Under the pieces are notes generated by a model. The model saw only the letters and a list, made by a program, of their open reading frames with translations. It had not been told where the DNA came from and did not search any database. A DNA stretch of 64,000 bases, taken from Plebeiibacterium sediminum. Lineage in GTDB: Bacteria; Bacteroidota; Bacteroidia; Bacteroidales; Marinilabiliaceae. The stretch covers positions 25,799 through 89,798 of the forward strand of contig NZ_JAPDPJ010000021.1 in NCBI RefSeq assembly GCF_026013605.1, read 5' to 3'. Positions 30,371 to 39,544 of the stretch are shown piece by piece. A program made the translations under genes and the position numbers. Positions within the stretch are counted from its first letter, which is position 1. The number at the start of each line of letters is the position of its first letter.

Positions 30371-31144
30371 CTAATTGGTTTCTTTTTCCAACAACTTCTC
30401 AAGCTCTTCAGGCGTTACTCCATGATTAATTTCGCCTGCATGAAAAAATGATATTTTCCCTGTTTCTTCTGATACAACAATGGCTGACGAATCAGTTGAT
30501 TCAGTAACTCCTAAGGCAGCTCTGTGTCGAAGCCCTAATTTTTTGGGTAAATCAAAACTCTGAGATACCGGCAAAATACACCCTGCTGCTTTAATTTTGT
30601 TTTGAGCCACAATTACAGCTCCATCATGTAACGGACTGTTCTTATAAAATATATTTTCCAGTAGTCTGGATGAAATCACTGCATTTACCAACTCTCCGGT
30701 CTGCACATAATCCAGCATTTCTGATTTCTTGGAAATTACAATAATAGCTCCAGTTTTTGTTTTGGCAAGATTTTGACACGCACGAACAATAGGCTTATTG
30801 TAAAAATTCATCACACCTGTTGATGGTGTCGAAAATATCTTTTCAAATGAAAAACGGTTGGCAATGTTATAACGGGTCCCCAATAACAAAAAGAAACGAC
30901 GAATTTCTTGCTGAAATACAACAATCAGCGCAATTACTCCCACATTGACAATATTATCAAGAATAGTTGCTGATAATTCCATATTTAGTGACTTGATTAA
31001 AAGCCACAATACGATAAAAGCAAACAATCCAAAAAAGATATTTTGAGCAATAGTACCACGTATTAACTTATACAAGCGATACATTAAATATGCTACCACT
31101 GCAATATCTATGATGTCAATAAACCTTATATCTAAAAATGTCAT
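30371..31144 (-). CDS. dacA: Diadenylate cyclase (CdaA type)
   Basis: The protein has 257 residues. Three N-terminal transmembrane helices (about 10-90) are followed by a DAC (DisA_N) domain with D174-G-A (LHDGAVI) and R206-HRAA (GLRHRAALG), the two catalytic motifs that turn two ATP into cyclic di-AMP. The residues between follow the family. It lies 7 bases after folP on the same strand and 15 before a small membrane protein gene. In this phylum c-di-AMP is expected to act in osmotic and envelope control. Confidence 0.96.
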   Translation of the reverse strand: MTFLDIRFIDIIDIAVVAYLMYRLYKLIRGTIAQNIFFGLFAFIVLWLLIKSLNMELSATILDNIVNVGVIALIVVFQQEIRRFFLLLGTRYNIANRFSFEKIFSTPSTGVMNFYNKPIVRACQNLAKTKTGAIIVISKKSEMLDYVQTGELVNAVISSRLLENIFYKNSPLHDGAVIVAQNKIKAAGCILPVSQSFDLPKKLGLRHRAALGVTESTDSSAIVVSEETGKISFFHAGEINHGVTPEELEKLLEKETN

Positions 31145-31151
31145 ATTAAGC

Positions 31152-32015
31152 CTATTTTACGGACTGAAGTTTATTATATATAGCAACACATTCCCGGGCC
31201 TCTTTAACATCATGAACTCTTAAAATAGACGCTCCATTTTGTAAAGATATCATATTTAATAGTGATGTACCATTCAAAGCCTCTTTTGGTGTACAATCCA
31301 GCAGATTATAAATCATTGATTTTCTGGATAAGCCAATTAAAACAGGTAACTCAAAAACATCCAATTCCTTCATCCTGTTTAGCAGTTCATAATTATGATC
31401 TAAAGTTTTGCCAAATCCAAAACCCGGATCTAATATAATATCATGAAGACCACGTTGCTTTAATTCTTCAACTTTTTTGGAAAAGTAATCAATTATTTCA
31501 TAAACTACATCATAATTATAGTTAGGATCATTCTGCATATCCTGCGGTGTTCCTTTCATATGCATGATAATATATGGTACATTTAAATCAACCATAGTAT
31601 CAAACATCTTTTCATCCATTTCACCTGCAGCAATATCATTGATGATATCTACCTGGAAATCTTTTACCACCGCTTCTGCAATTTTCGCCCTAAAAGTATC
31701 TACTGATATAATAACCTCAGGATATGCTTTACGGATAATATTTAAAGCTTTGGCTAACCGGTTTAATTCCTCCTCTGTTGAAATGTGCACTGCTCCCGGA
31801 CGCGAAGAATAAGCCCCAATATCAATAATATCAGCTCCATCGGCTAACATATCCTGAACCCTTTTTAATATTGTATCTTCCTCCTGGTATTTCCCACCAT
31901 CAAAAAATGAATCCGGAGTTATATTTAAAATCCCCATTATTTTGGGCGTATTTAAATCTAACAGTCTTCCGTTGCAATTGATATATTGATTTGATTTTAT
32001 AAAATTCTCCATCAT
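31152..32015 (-). CDS. folP: Dihydropteroate synthase
   Basis: The protein has 287 residues and is a TIM-barrel pterin-binding enzyme. Motifs are GILNITPDSFFDGGK, ADIIDIGAYSSRPGA, VDTFRAKIAEAVV, IIMHMKGTPQDMQ, DPGFGFGKTLDHN and GLSRKSMI. It joins dihydropterin pyrophosphate with p-aminobenzoate in folate synthesis and is the target of sulfonamides. It heads the folP-dacA-small membrane protein cluster. The start could be either of two adjacent ATGs (32015 or 32012). Confidence 0.97.
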   Translation of the reverse strand: MMENFIKSNQYINCNGRLLDLNTPKIMGILNITPDSFFDGGKYQEEDTILKRVQDMLADGADIIDIGAYSSRPGAVHISTEEELNRLAKALNIIRKAYPEVIISVDTFRAKIAEAVVKDFQVDIINDIAAGEMDEKMFDTMVDLNVPYIIMHMKGTPQDMQNDPNYNYDVVYEIIDYFSKKVEELKQRGLHDIILDPGFGFGKTLDHNYELLNRMKELDVFELPVLIGLSRKSMIYNLLDCTPKEALNGTSLLNMISLQNGASILRVHDVKEARECVAIYNKLQSVK

Positions 32016-32284
32016 TCCGTTCTTATTATTCTATGAATGCCCAAAAATAGTGAATTGAATCATGACGATGGAATAATTAGTAATATTTCCACTTTTATTT
32101 AATCCTCACGACACTTTCACCTCATATATTCATTAAAAATCTTACGTATAATCGCCTTATTTATATTAAAATCTGTTAATTTTTTGCTAATAATCTACAA
32201 CCCACCTATTGACATTAATATTGAATATCAATACCTTAAATAAGAAACTGCAATTTTAAACCACATATACACATATCTACTTTC
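32016..32284. other. Divergent intergenic region between folP and the efflux operon
   Basis: About 270 bases (332 up to the next start), AT-rich and without a gene. It must contain the folP promoter (minus strand) and leads into the efflux operon promoter described separately. No regulator gene and no clear operator palindrome was seen. Confidence 0.5.
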
Positions 32285-32315
32285 TTGGATATGTAGTTTT
32301 TTGAATATATATTTG
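32285..32315 (+). promoter_or_regulatory. Promoter of the RND efflux operon
   Basis: A perfect TATATTTG -7 box (32308-32315) has a TTG at 32285-32287, 20 bases upstream, which is a good match to the Bacteroidota sigma-ABfr promoter. It lies 32 bases before the start codon of the outer membrane channel gene. Confidence 0.7.
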
Positions 32316-32347
32316 ACCCAACAAAATTAGAAAATACAATAAATACT

Positions 32348-33682
32348 ATGAATAAATTTAAATTACTATTAGCAATTGCAGTGCTCAGCATAATAACTAC
32401 TGCCAAATCGTATGCTGAAGTAACTGACTCTACAAATGTTTTTTCTTTACAACAAGCTTTAAATCTTGCCGAGAAAAACAACAGGGAAATTTTAAAAAGT
32501 ATTGCAGAAGTAGACGGCGCTAAAGCTGACAATTTAAAAGCAATGGCATCTTTTCTACCTGCAATTGAATTATCCAGTACCTACTCATCTACTAACGATG
32601 CGCTCTATTCGTTTATGTACAAGTTACAACGGCAGGTTGTTTCTCCGGCTGATTTCGATCCTACCATCTTAAACGATCCGGGAACAAACGACATGTTTAA
32701 CACGCAGGTATCAGTAATGCAACCTATAATAAACGTTGATGCCTGGAATGGTAAAAGTGCTGCTTCAAGTGCTTTAAAAGCAACTCAGTTAAAGAGTGAA
32801 TTTACTAAAGAGCATGTTCTTTTTGCTGTTAAGCAGACTTACTTTGGTTTACAACTGGCAAAAAACAGATTAACAGTAATTGAAAAAGCCCACAGTGCAG
32901 CTTCTGCATATTTAAAAATGGCAGAAGACAATATGAAACAAGGATATTTAAAAGACGCGGATGTGCTATCTGTAAAAGTAAGATTACTTGAACTTGAAGC
33001 TCAAAAGAAAGAAGCAGAAAATCAAATTCAGTCTGTATCGGAGATGCTTAACTTTTTAACCGGAAGAAATATTAACGCCCCAATACAAATAGCTGATCGT
33101 ATTGAGAAAATTGATTTTACAGCAAAAGGTATTAATGATGTTTCGAACAGAGCTGATGTTTTAGCAATGAGATATGGAATGAAAGCACACGAACAAATGA
33201 AAAACAGTGCAATGATGAAATTTGTACCTCGTGTAAATGGTTTTGGTATGTATAATATGTACGATGAAAACATTGGTGGTTTTGATGCAAATAGCTGGAT
33301 GTTTGGCGTTTCATTACAATGGAAACTATTTAATGGTGGTCAGAATTTAGGCAACTATAAAAAAGCCAAAGCTGATTTTAATTATTCTCAAAACGATTAT
33401 CACCAATACCTTGACAAAGGCAATATGGAATTATCAGGAGCACTAAGAACCATTCATGTTACCGAAAGTAATGTTGTTACTTATGAAACAGCTTCGGAAC
33501 AAGCTAAAGAATCGCTTAGAATAAGAACCAACAGATATAAAGAAGGTATGGAGCGTACTTCAGACTTATTAGCTGCAGAAGCTACTTATGCTGAGAGCGA
33601 ATTAAAATACTTAAACGCCATTTATCAATACAATATTTCAGTATTTAAGTATGAACTACTTTCTTCTGAATCAAAACTTTAA
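32348..33682 (+). CDS. TolC-like outer membrane efflux protein
   Basis: The protein has 444 residues with a Sec signal at 1-24. Two OEP repeats form long helical regions (about 60-250 and 270-440) with regular heptads and few loops, as in the TolC/OprM family. Features include FSLQQALNLAEKNN near the start and EGMERTSDLLAAEATYAES near the end. It should form the outer membrane channel of the efflux pump whose adaptor and inner membrane gene follow. It is the first gene of a five-gene + strand run. Confidence 0.9.
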   Translation: MNKFKLLLAIAVLSIITTAKSYAEVTDSTNVFSLQQALNLAEKNNREILKSIAEVDGAKADNLKAMASFLPAIELSSTYSSTNDALYSFMYKLQRQVVSPADFDPTILNDPGTNDMFNTQVSVMQPIINVDAWNGKSAASSALKATQLKSEFTKEHVLFAVKQTYFGLQLAKNRLTVIEKAHSAASAYLKMAEDNMKQGYLKDADVLSVKVRLLELEAQKKEAENQIQSVSEMLNFLTGRNINAPIQIADRIEKIDFTAKGINDVSNRADVLAMRYGMKAHEQMKNSAMMKFVPRVNGFGMYNMYDENIGGFDANSWMFGVSLQWKLFNGGQNLGNYKKAKADFNYSQNDYHQYLDKGNMELSGALRTIHVTESNVVTYETASEQAKESLRIRTNRYKEGMERTSDLLAAEATYAESELKYLNAIYQYNISVFKYELLSSESKL

Positions 33683-33721
33683 TCAAAACTAAATTATTTT
33701 AAACTTATAATAATTACGATC

Positions 33722-34795
33722 ATGAAAATTCAAAAAATAGCTATCATATTTATTGCTGCAGGATTATTAATGCAAAGTTGTGGCAACAGTTCCGAAGAAC
33801 AAACTAAAGCTGATGGAGCAAAAATAACTACGCAAAATGTTGATTTGGCTAACATTTCAAAAACATACCAATATTCCGGTACTGTTAGCTCATTAAAGAA
33901 ATCGACTTTAAGCACAAGGATAATGGGACAAATTGATCAGGTTCTTGTTCATGAAGGAGATCAGGTTCAAAAAGGACAATTATTGGTATCGCTAAGAAGT
34001 AATGATATTGATGCTCAAAAGAGTCAGGTTGAAGCCAATATTATTGCCGCAGAAGCTGCCTATAAAAATGCAGAAGCTGATCACAAAAGAATCTCATCGC
34101 TTTTTGAGAGTAAAAGTGCTACGCAAAAGGAACTGGATGATATTACAACACACTACCAGATGGCTAAAGCACAGCTGACTTCTGCTAAAAAAGCAAAAGT
34201 TCAGGTTGAAGAGACTTTAGCTTATGCTAACATCAGAGCTCCATATTCAGGTGTTATTACGGATCGTTTTGCAGATTCTGGTGATATGGCCAATCCAGGA
34301 ATGCCGCTTATTGCAATTGAATCACCAGATCAGTTTGAAGTTATTACACGAATTCCTGAAACAGAAGTAAATATTGTTGAGCAAGAAGATGCTGTAAAAG
34401 TTGAGCTTAAAAACTCAAAGGAAATTATTAAAGGTAAAATCACTCATATTAGTCCATCGAGTCGTTTTTCAGGAGCACAATTTGAGGCTCGTGTATTATT
34501 ACAACCTACTGATGAACAAAAAGAATTAATCAGAAGTGGAATGTTTGCTAATATTTCTCTTCAAAAAGGCGAAGAATCAAAAATTCTGGTTGCCGATAAC
34601 TTAATTGTAAACCGAGGTCAATTAACCGGAGTATGGACTGTGAGTCAATCCGGAAGTGCTTTATTACGCTGGGTGCAATTGGGTAAAAAATACAATGGCC
34701 AAACAGAAATACTTTCTGGCCTTTCTGAAGGTGATCAGTTAATCATCAAATCTGAGGAAAGATTATACGACGGCTTAATTGTAAAAGCACAATAA
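33722..34795 (+). CDS. RND efflux periplasmic adaptor lipoprotein
   Basis: The protein has 357 residues. A lipobox-like LLMQSCG puts the acylated Cys at 20. The adaptor motifs are present: the biotinyl-lipoyl half IDQVLVHEGDQVQKGQLLV near 80, a coiled-coil hairpin (about 100-165), a second lipoyl half at YANIRAPYSGVITDRF, and a beta-barrel and MP domain at the end. It links the pump to the TolC-like channel. It starts 39 bases after the channel gene. Confidence 0.93.
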   Translation: MKIQKIAIIFIAAGLLMQSCGNSSEEQTKADGAKITTQNVDLANISKTYQYSGTVSSLKKSTLSTRIMGQIDQVLVHEGDQVQKGQLLVSLRSNDIDAQKSQVEANIIAAEAAYKNAEADHKRISSLFESKSATQKELDDITTHYQMAKAQLTSAKKAKVQVEETLAYANIRAPYSGVITDRFADSGDMANPGMPLIAIESPDQFEVITRIPETEVNIVEQEDAVKVELKNSKEIIKGKITHISPSSRFSGAQFEARVLLQPTDEQKELIRSGMFANISLQKGEESKILVADNLIVNRGQLTGVWTVSQSGSALLRWVQLGKKYNGQTEILSGLSEGDQLIIKSEERLYDGLIVKAQ

Positions 34796-34847
34796 GTAAC
34801 CCTATTCTAATCAATTATATTATCCATTAATATAAACCTATTTTATA

Positions 34848-37800
34848 ATGAAAACAGGATTTGCAGGGTCTTTGGCCCGACTATTTATAAACTCAAAGCT
34901 AACACCATTATTAATGGTAGCTTTTGTAATCATAGGACTTTATAGCTCCTATCTGACACCACGCGAAGAAGAACCTCAGATTGATGTACCTATTGCTGAT
35001 ATTATGCTGCAATATCCGGGTGCCAGTCCTAAGGAGGTTGAATCGAGAATAGTTAAACCACTTGAAAAGGTTATTTCAAATGTAAAAGGAGTTGAGTACG
35101 TGCATTCTCAATCAATGCCTGAAATGGCCATGTTGATTGTTCAATTTTACGTTGGCGAAGATGTTGAGAGAAGTTTGGTGAAACTTTATAACGAGATTAT
35201 GAAGAATATGGACCAAATGCCGCAGGGAATCACGCTGCCATTGATAAAGACCCGCTCTATTGATGATGTTCCTGCCTTAGGCTTAACTCTTTGGAGTGAA
35301 AACTATTCTGACTATCAATTAAAAAGAGTAGCACAAGAGTTAAATTCTGAAATTGAGAAGATCAACGAAATTTCAGAAACCAGGATTATTGGAGGTAGAA
35401 ATCGTGAGATCAGAGTGGAGCTTGACAGGGATAAAATGACAGCCTTTGGCATGGATCCATTAATGATTACTCAACAAATACAGGCATCTAACCAACAGTT
35501 TTCATCGGGTTCATTTAACCAAAATAATAATGAGTATTTGGTTACCACCGGTAAGTTTCTTGAATCGGTTGAAGATGTATCAAACCTGGTTGTTGGAGTA
35601 CACGGAAAATCACCTGTATATCTGCATCAGATTGCAACCATAAGCGATGGTCCGGAATTGCCGGTTAGTTATGTATCATTTGGATACGGAAAAGCAAATG
35701 TACACCAGTCTGAGTACAAAGGAGAATATTCAGCCGTTACTATTTCAGTTGCAAAAAGAAGAGGTGCTGATGCCATGCGTTTGGCTGAACAAATTCTGGA
35801 TAAGATTGAGCACTTAGAAGGTGAATTAATTCCATCAGATATTCATGTGGAAGTTACCAGAAACTATGGTGAAACTGCTTCTGAAAAAGTATCAGAATTA
35901 TTAATGCACTTATTGGGAGCTATTGTTTCGGTATCGATTGTAGTTATGCTTGCAATGGGATGGCGAGGTGGTTTAGTGGTATTTATTTCGGTACCTATTA
36001 CCTTTGCTTTAACTATGTTCAGCTACTACTTCATGGATTATACTTTAAACCGTATTACACTGTTTGCATTAGTATTTGTAACTGGTATTGTGGTAGATGA
36101 CTCCATTATTATTGCGGAAAATATGCACCGCCATTTTAAAATGAAACAACTACCATTTTTTCAGGCTGCTTTAAGATCTATTGACGAGGTGGGTAACCCA
36201 ACAATATTGGCCACATTTACAGTAATTGCTGCTGTTTTACCAATGGTTTTTGTATCTGGTATGATGGGACCTTACATGAGTCCAATGCCTATTGGCGCTT
36301 CTATAGCCATGATCTTTTCATTGTTTGTTGCGTTAATGATTACACCTTGGTTGGCATATCGTTTATTAAAGCATGATGATAAAAAGGATGATGATAAGGA
36401 TTACTCGCTAGAGAAAACATTAATCTATAAGATTTATGATAAAACCATGCGTCCAATGATTGACAATAAAATGAAACGTTGGGGTTTTATTATAGGTGTT
36501 ACTGTATTACTGTTTGCTTCTGCCAGCTTATTTTTATTAAAAGTAGTTACAGTAAAAATATTACCATTCGATAATAAAAATGAATTTCAGGTTGTTATTG
36601 ACATGCCCGAAGGTACCACACTTGAGCAAACTGCTAATGTTACAAAGGAATTGGCCGCTTATTTACGTCATCATGAAATGGTAACCAATTACCAAACATA
36701 CGTAGGTGCATCTGCTCCTATTAACTTCAACGGATTGGTGCGTCATTACGATATGCGAAGAGGTTCAAATGTGGCTGATATTCAGGTTAACCTGGTTTCT
36801 AAAAACGACAGGGATACTCAGAGTCATGATATTGCCAAAGAACTTCGTCCTGAGTTACAGAAGATCGGTAAAAAATTCAATGCCAACGTTAAAGTGGTTG
36901 AAGTTCCACCGGGACCTCCGGTAATGTCGACTATGGTTGCTGAAGTTTACGGTCCAGATTACGAGGCTCAAAAAGATATTGCACTACAAATTAAAAAACT
37001 GTTTGCTACCACAGAGAGTGTTGTGGATATAGACTGGATGATGGAAGACGACCAGGAAGAATTCAAGTTTAACGTGGATAAGGAAAAAGCCATGTTAGCA
37101 GGTGTGAGTACACAACAAATTGTGCATGCACTAAACATGAATTTACGAGGTGCTAAAGTATCTAATCTGTATGCCGAAAAAGAGCATAGTCAGGTAGGTA
37201 TTACCTTAAGAATGGCTCAGGAAGAAAGAACCAGTATTGAGGATTTAAAGAAGATCAATTTAATGTCTTCGCATGGAAATATGGTAGCTGTGGGTGATTT
37301 GGTTGATATTACCAAAACCATCAAACCAAAGAGTATTTACCGTAAAAATCAAAAAGAAGTAGTTTATGTTACTGCTGATATTGCAGGTACTTTAGAAAGT
37401 CCGGTTTATGCTATTTTAGATATTTCAGACAGGCTGGATGAAATAGAAGTACCTAAAGGATACGAAATTGAAGAGTTTTATAACGGACAACCATTTTTAG
37501 AAGACAACTTTGGAATTAAATGGGATGGCGAATGGCAAATTACCTACGAAGTATTCCGTGACTTGGGTGCTGCCTTTGCAGTAGTATTACTAATCATCTA
37601 TATGCTTATTGTAGGATGGTTTCAAAACTTAAAAGTGCCGTTTGTAATGATGGTTGCCATTCCTCTTTCGTTAGTTGGAATCGTACTTGGACACTGGTTA
37701 CTTAATGCATTTTTTACCGCAACATCTATGATTGGTATGATTGCCCTGGCAGGTATCATGGTCCGGAACTCCATACTACTCATCGACTTTGTTAACATCA

Positions 37801-38078
37801 GGCTCAAGGAAGGTATTCCACTAAAAGAGGCGGTTATTGAAGCAGGTGCTGTACGTACTACTCCTATCCTGCTTACAGCCGGTACTGTAGTAATTGGAGC
37901 TGTAGTAATTTTATTCGACCCAATATTCCAGGGGTTAGCCATCTCATTAATGGGAGGAACAATTGCTTCAACTTTCCTTACCTTATTAATAGTGCCATTA
38001 ATCTATTATATGGTAGAAAGAAAAAAATATAACGAATCTACACCTATTGAATCATCTGCTGATGAACAAGAAGTGTAA
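34848..38078 (+). CDS. RND efflux pump inner membrane subunit
   Basis: The protein has 1076 residues, the full RND length, with 12 TM helices in two repeats and two large periplasmic loops. The TM4 region VFVTGIVVDDSIIIAEN carries the proton-relay acidic pair near residue 415. Residue pattern and the N-terminal LFINSKLTPLLM place it in the broad AcrB/CusA-type group; the absence of metal-binding methionine clusters I could see favours the hydrophobe/amphiphile type, but this is not certain. It follows the adaptor by 52 bases. No local regulator gene is present. Confidence 0.93.
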   Translation: MKTGFAGSLARLFINSKLTPLLMVAFVIIGLYSSYLTPREEEPQIDVPIADIMLQYPGASPKEVESRIVKPLEKVISNVKGVEYVHSQSMPEMAMLIVQFYVGEDVERSLVKLYNEIMKNMDQMPQGITLPLIKTRSIDDVPALGLTLWSENYSDYQLKRVAQELNSEIEKINEISETRIIGGRNREIRVELDRDKMTAFGMDPLMITQQIQASNQQFSSGSFNQNNNEYLVTTGKFLESVEDVSNLVVGVHGKSPVYLHQIATISDGPELPVSYVSFGYGKANVHQSEYKGEYSAVTISVAKRRGADAMRLAEQILDKIEHLEGELIPSDIHVEVTRNYGETASEKVSELLMHLLGAIVSVSIVVMLAMGWRGGLVVFISVPITFALTMFSYYFMDYTLNRITLFALVFVTGIVVDDSIIIAENMHRHFKMKQLPFFQAALRSIDEVGNPTILATFTVIAAVLPMVFVSGMMGPYMSPMPIGASIAMIFSLFVALMITPWLAYRLLKHDDKKDDDKDYSLEKTLIYKIYDKTMRPMIDNKMKRWGFIIGVTVLLFASASLFLLKVVTVKILPFDNKNEFQVVIDMPEGTTLEQTANVTKELAAYLRHHEMVTNYQTYVGASAPINFNGLVRHYDMRRGSNVADIQVNLVSKNDRDTQSHDIAKELRPELQKIGKKFNANVKVVEVPPGPPVMSTMVAEVYGPDYEAQKDIALQIKKLFATTESVVDIDWMMEDDQEEFKFNVDKEKAMLAGVSTQQIVHALNMNLRGAKVSNLYAEKEHSQVGITLRMAQEERTSIEDLKKINLMSSHGNMVAVGDLVDITKTIKPKSIYRKNQKEVVYVTADIAGTLESPVYAILDISDRLDEIEVPKGYEIEEFYNGQPFLEDNFGIKWDGEWQITYEVFRDLGAAFAVVLLIIYMLIVGWFQNLKVPFVMMVAIPLSLVGIVLGHWLLNAFFTATSMIGMIALAGIMVRNSILLIDFVNIRLKEGIPLKEAVIEAGAVRTTPILLTAGTVVIGAVVILFDPIFQGLAISLMGGTIASTFLTLLIVPLIYYMVERKKYNESTPIESSADEQEV

Positions 38079-38092
38079 ATAATAATAACTCC

Positions 38093-38120
38093 TGAGCAGG
38101 CTCAATTAGCAACCTGCTCA
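38093..38120 (+). other. Hairpin between the pump gene and the next small gene
   Basis: A perfect 8-bp stem (38093-38100 with 38113-38120) has a 12-nt loop and no T-run, in the 74-base gap after the pump. It may tune expression of the small downstream gene by processing or partial termination. Confidence 0.4.
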
Positions 38121-38152
38121 AGAGTCTTGTTTAACTCACAAAATCTATAAAC

Positions 38153-38461
38153 ATGAAGATGCTTGTAGCAACAGCAGTAGAAGAGTATCGCGAAAAACTG
38201 GAACAGTTTTTTAGCGAACAAAACGTAAGTTTTTATAACGAACTTGAAGTAAAAGGTGTAGATAAAACAGGTAAAAAACAACATCGTGTGGGCAATTGGT
38301 TTTCGTATAATGAACACCCCTACAATCTGGTTACTTTTTTTACCATTATTGACGATGAGCAGGCCGATAATATCATGGAGAGCTTAAGTCAATGTAAGGT
38401 GGAAATGCCCAATTGTAAAATCAGGGCTTATATACTTAACATTGAAAAATCGATTCAGTAA
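38153..38461 (+). CDS. Small protein linked to the RND operon (PII-like/DUF3240-like)
   Basis: The protein has 102 residues, soluble, with no signal peptide. The pattern is KMLVATAVEEYREKLEQFF, a central loop, then a beta-strand region that ends in a CKIRAYILNIEKSI strand, consistent with a ferredoxin-like/PII-like small protein. DUF3240 (PII-like) genes accompany RND metal or drug pumps in many bacteria, which supports the reading, but the match is by shape and context only. It probably senses or regulates pump function. Confidence 0.55.
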   Translation: MKMLVATAVEEYREKLEQFFSEQNVSFYNELEVKGVDKTGKKQHRVGNWFSYNEHPYNLVTFFTIIDDEQADNIMESLSQCKVEMPNCKIRAYILNIEKSIQ

Positions 38462-38469
38462 AAAAGTAT

Positions 38470-38700
38470 TAAGGTTAAAGGAAAAAGGTTGAGGGTTAAG
38501 GGTTAAGGGTTCAAAACAATTATTCATATGATTATTATTTATTTTATCAGTCATATGGCAATAACCAATTTGGTCATCCCCGTATGTGACAAGAACTCAT
38601 TGACTTTGTCGATCCGACAATTTTCATAGCTCGTCTCATGTTACATTGGTCAATGCTCCCTTTAACCCTTTACCTTGTTACCCTGTTACCTTATCACCAT
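38470..38700. repeat. Imperfect long inverted repeat with GGTTAA-rich arms
   Basis: The left arm (about 38470-38513) is rich in AAGG, GGTTAAGG and GAGGGTTAAGGG, and the right arm (about 38657-38697) carries their complement (CCTTTAACCCTTTACC, then GTTACCCTGTTACCTTA). Together they flank about 145 bases that include a short terminator-like hairpin (38606-38620 followed by TTTTC). The arms are degenerate, so this is a decayed or loose structure. Confidence 0.4.
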
Positions 38701-38732
38701 TAGAAATATTTAAAATTAAAAAAACACATCAT

Positions 38733-38918
38733 ATGCAAGAGAGAATTGTAAGAGCAGTTGCCGGTACATTTATTTTAGTGAGTTTATTACTGGCTTTAAC
38801 AGTAAACATTAACTGGCTTTATTTTACAGGATTCGTTGGACTAAACATGCTCCAATCGTCCATTACAAAATGGTGCTTACTTAATGATATACTAACAAAA
38901 TTAGGTGTACCTAAATAA
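38733..38918 (+). CDS. YgaP-like/DUF2892 small membrane protein
   Basis: The protein has 61 residues from the ATG at 38733, with two hydrophobic helices and the ending NMLQSSITKWCLLNDILTKLG, which matches DUF2892/YgaP transmembrane proteins. The longer frame from 38646 runs through low-complexity sequence and is less likely. Such proteins often stand next to efflux pump operons in this phylum, here 271 bases after the PII-like gene. Its role is unknown. Confidence 0.8.
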   Translation: MQERIVRAVAGTFILVSLLLALTVNINWLYFTGFVGLNMLQSSITKWCLLNDILTKLGVPK

Positions 38919-38925
38919 TACAGAA

Positions 38926-38963
38926 AACCCGGAGTATTGCATATATGTTCCGGGTTATTTTTT
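38926..38963 (+). terminator. Terminator after the efflux region
   Basis: A perfect 8-bp stem (38926-38933 with 38949-38956) is followed by ATTTTTTT. It is the likely end of the efflux transcript. Confidence 0.85.
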
Positions 38964-39059
38964 TATTAAACATGAATTAAGGATTCACAGATACATATAC
39001 ATCATGTAAATTTTGTATGTATTTGTAATCCAAACCATAGTTCAATAGTATTTTATCTA

Positions 39060-39542
39060 TCACACGCCCTTCCTCAAGGCTTGTCGTGATGCTCTATCAA
39101 CTAAGGTAAAAATACTTTCCAATGTAGATTTATCCCTTCCGGGCTGATGGCCTTTAATTTTAACTATCTCTATATGATACGTATCATAAAACTCAAAAAA
39201 GGCTTTATACAACTGATGATGATTAACCTGCTTATTTCCTTTGGTTTGATAATTATTATCCTCTAACCTTTTCCTTCGGTTTAATAAGCTCAACACATTT
39301 TGCGAATCGGTGTGCACTATAATTTTACTAAATCCCTTTTCTGTAACAAGGCTTAATCCCCAAAGTAAATTTTCTAACTCCAACTTTGTTGAAGAAGTAT
39401 CTGTAAATTGATTCAGTTTAACCTGTGATTTTAGTTCTTCTATGGATTGATTAACATCTTCAGTGTAAAGAATAGCCCCATAACCTATTTTTGATTTAGG
39501 ATTAACGCTAACGTCGGTAAAGAGATAAACAGGGTTATGCAT
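39060..39542 (-). CDS. RNase H1-like protein
   Basis: The protein has 160 residues and an RNase H fold. The acidic residues are in place: D10 (LFTDVS), E55-region (LELENLL), D at about 78 (HTDSQ) and D at about 149 (LVDRAS). The first motif lacks the canonical DGS/DGA and reads DVS. It has KGHQPGRDKS before the last helix, as in RNase HI. It cleaves RNA in RNA-DNA hybrids if active. It is cotranscribed with the beta-barrel gene that ends 3 bases upstream. Confidence 0.75.
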   Translation of the reverse strand: MHNPVYLFTDVSVNPKSKIGYGAILYTEDVNQSIEELKSQVKLNQFTDTSSTKLELENLLWGLSLVTEKGFSKIIVHTDSQNVLSLLNRRKRLEDNNYQTKGNKQVNHHQLYKAFFEFYDTYHIEIVKIKGHQPGRDKSTLESIFTLVDRASRQALRKGV

Positions 39543-39544
39543 AA

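Noticed and set aside
38480..38520. Telomere-like GGGTTAA repeats
   Set aside because: There are only two or three imperfect steps within a longer imperfect inverted repeat. It is a circular-genome type organism with no sign of a chromosome end.
38646..38732. N-terminal extension of the DUF2892-like protein
   Set aside because: It translates the CCCTTTAACC/GTTACC repeat arm and is low complexity.
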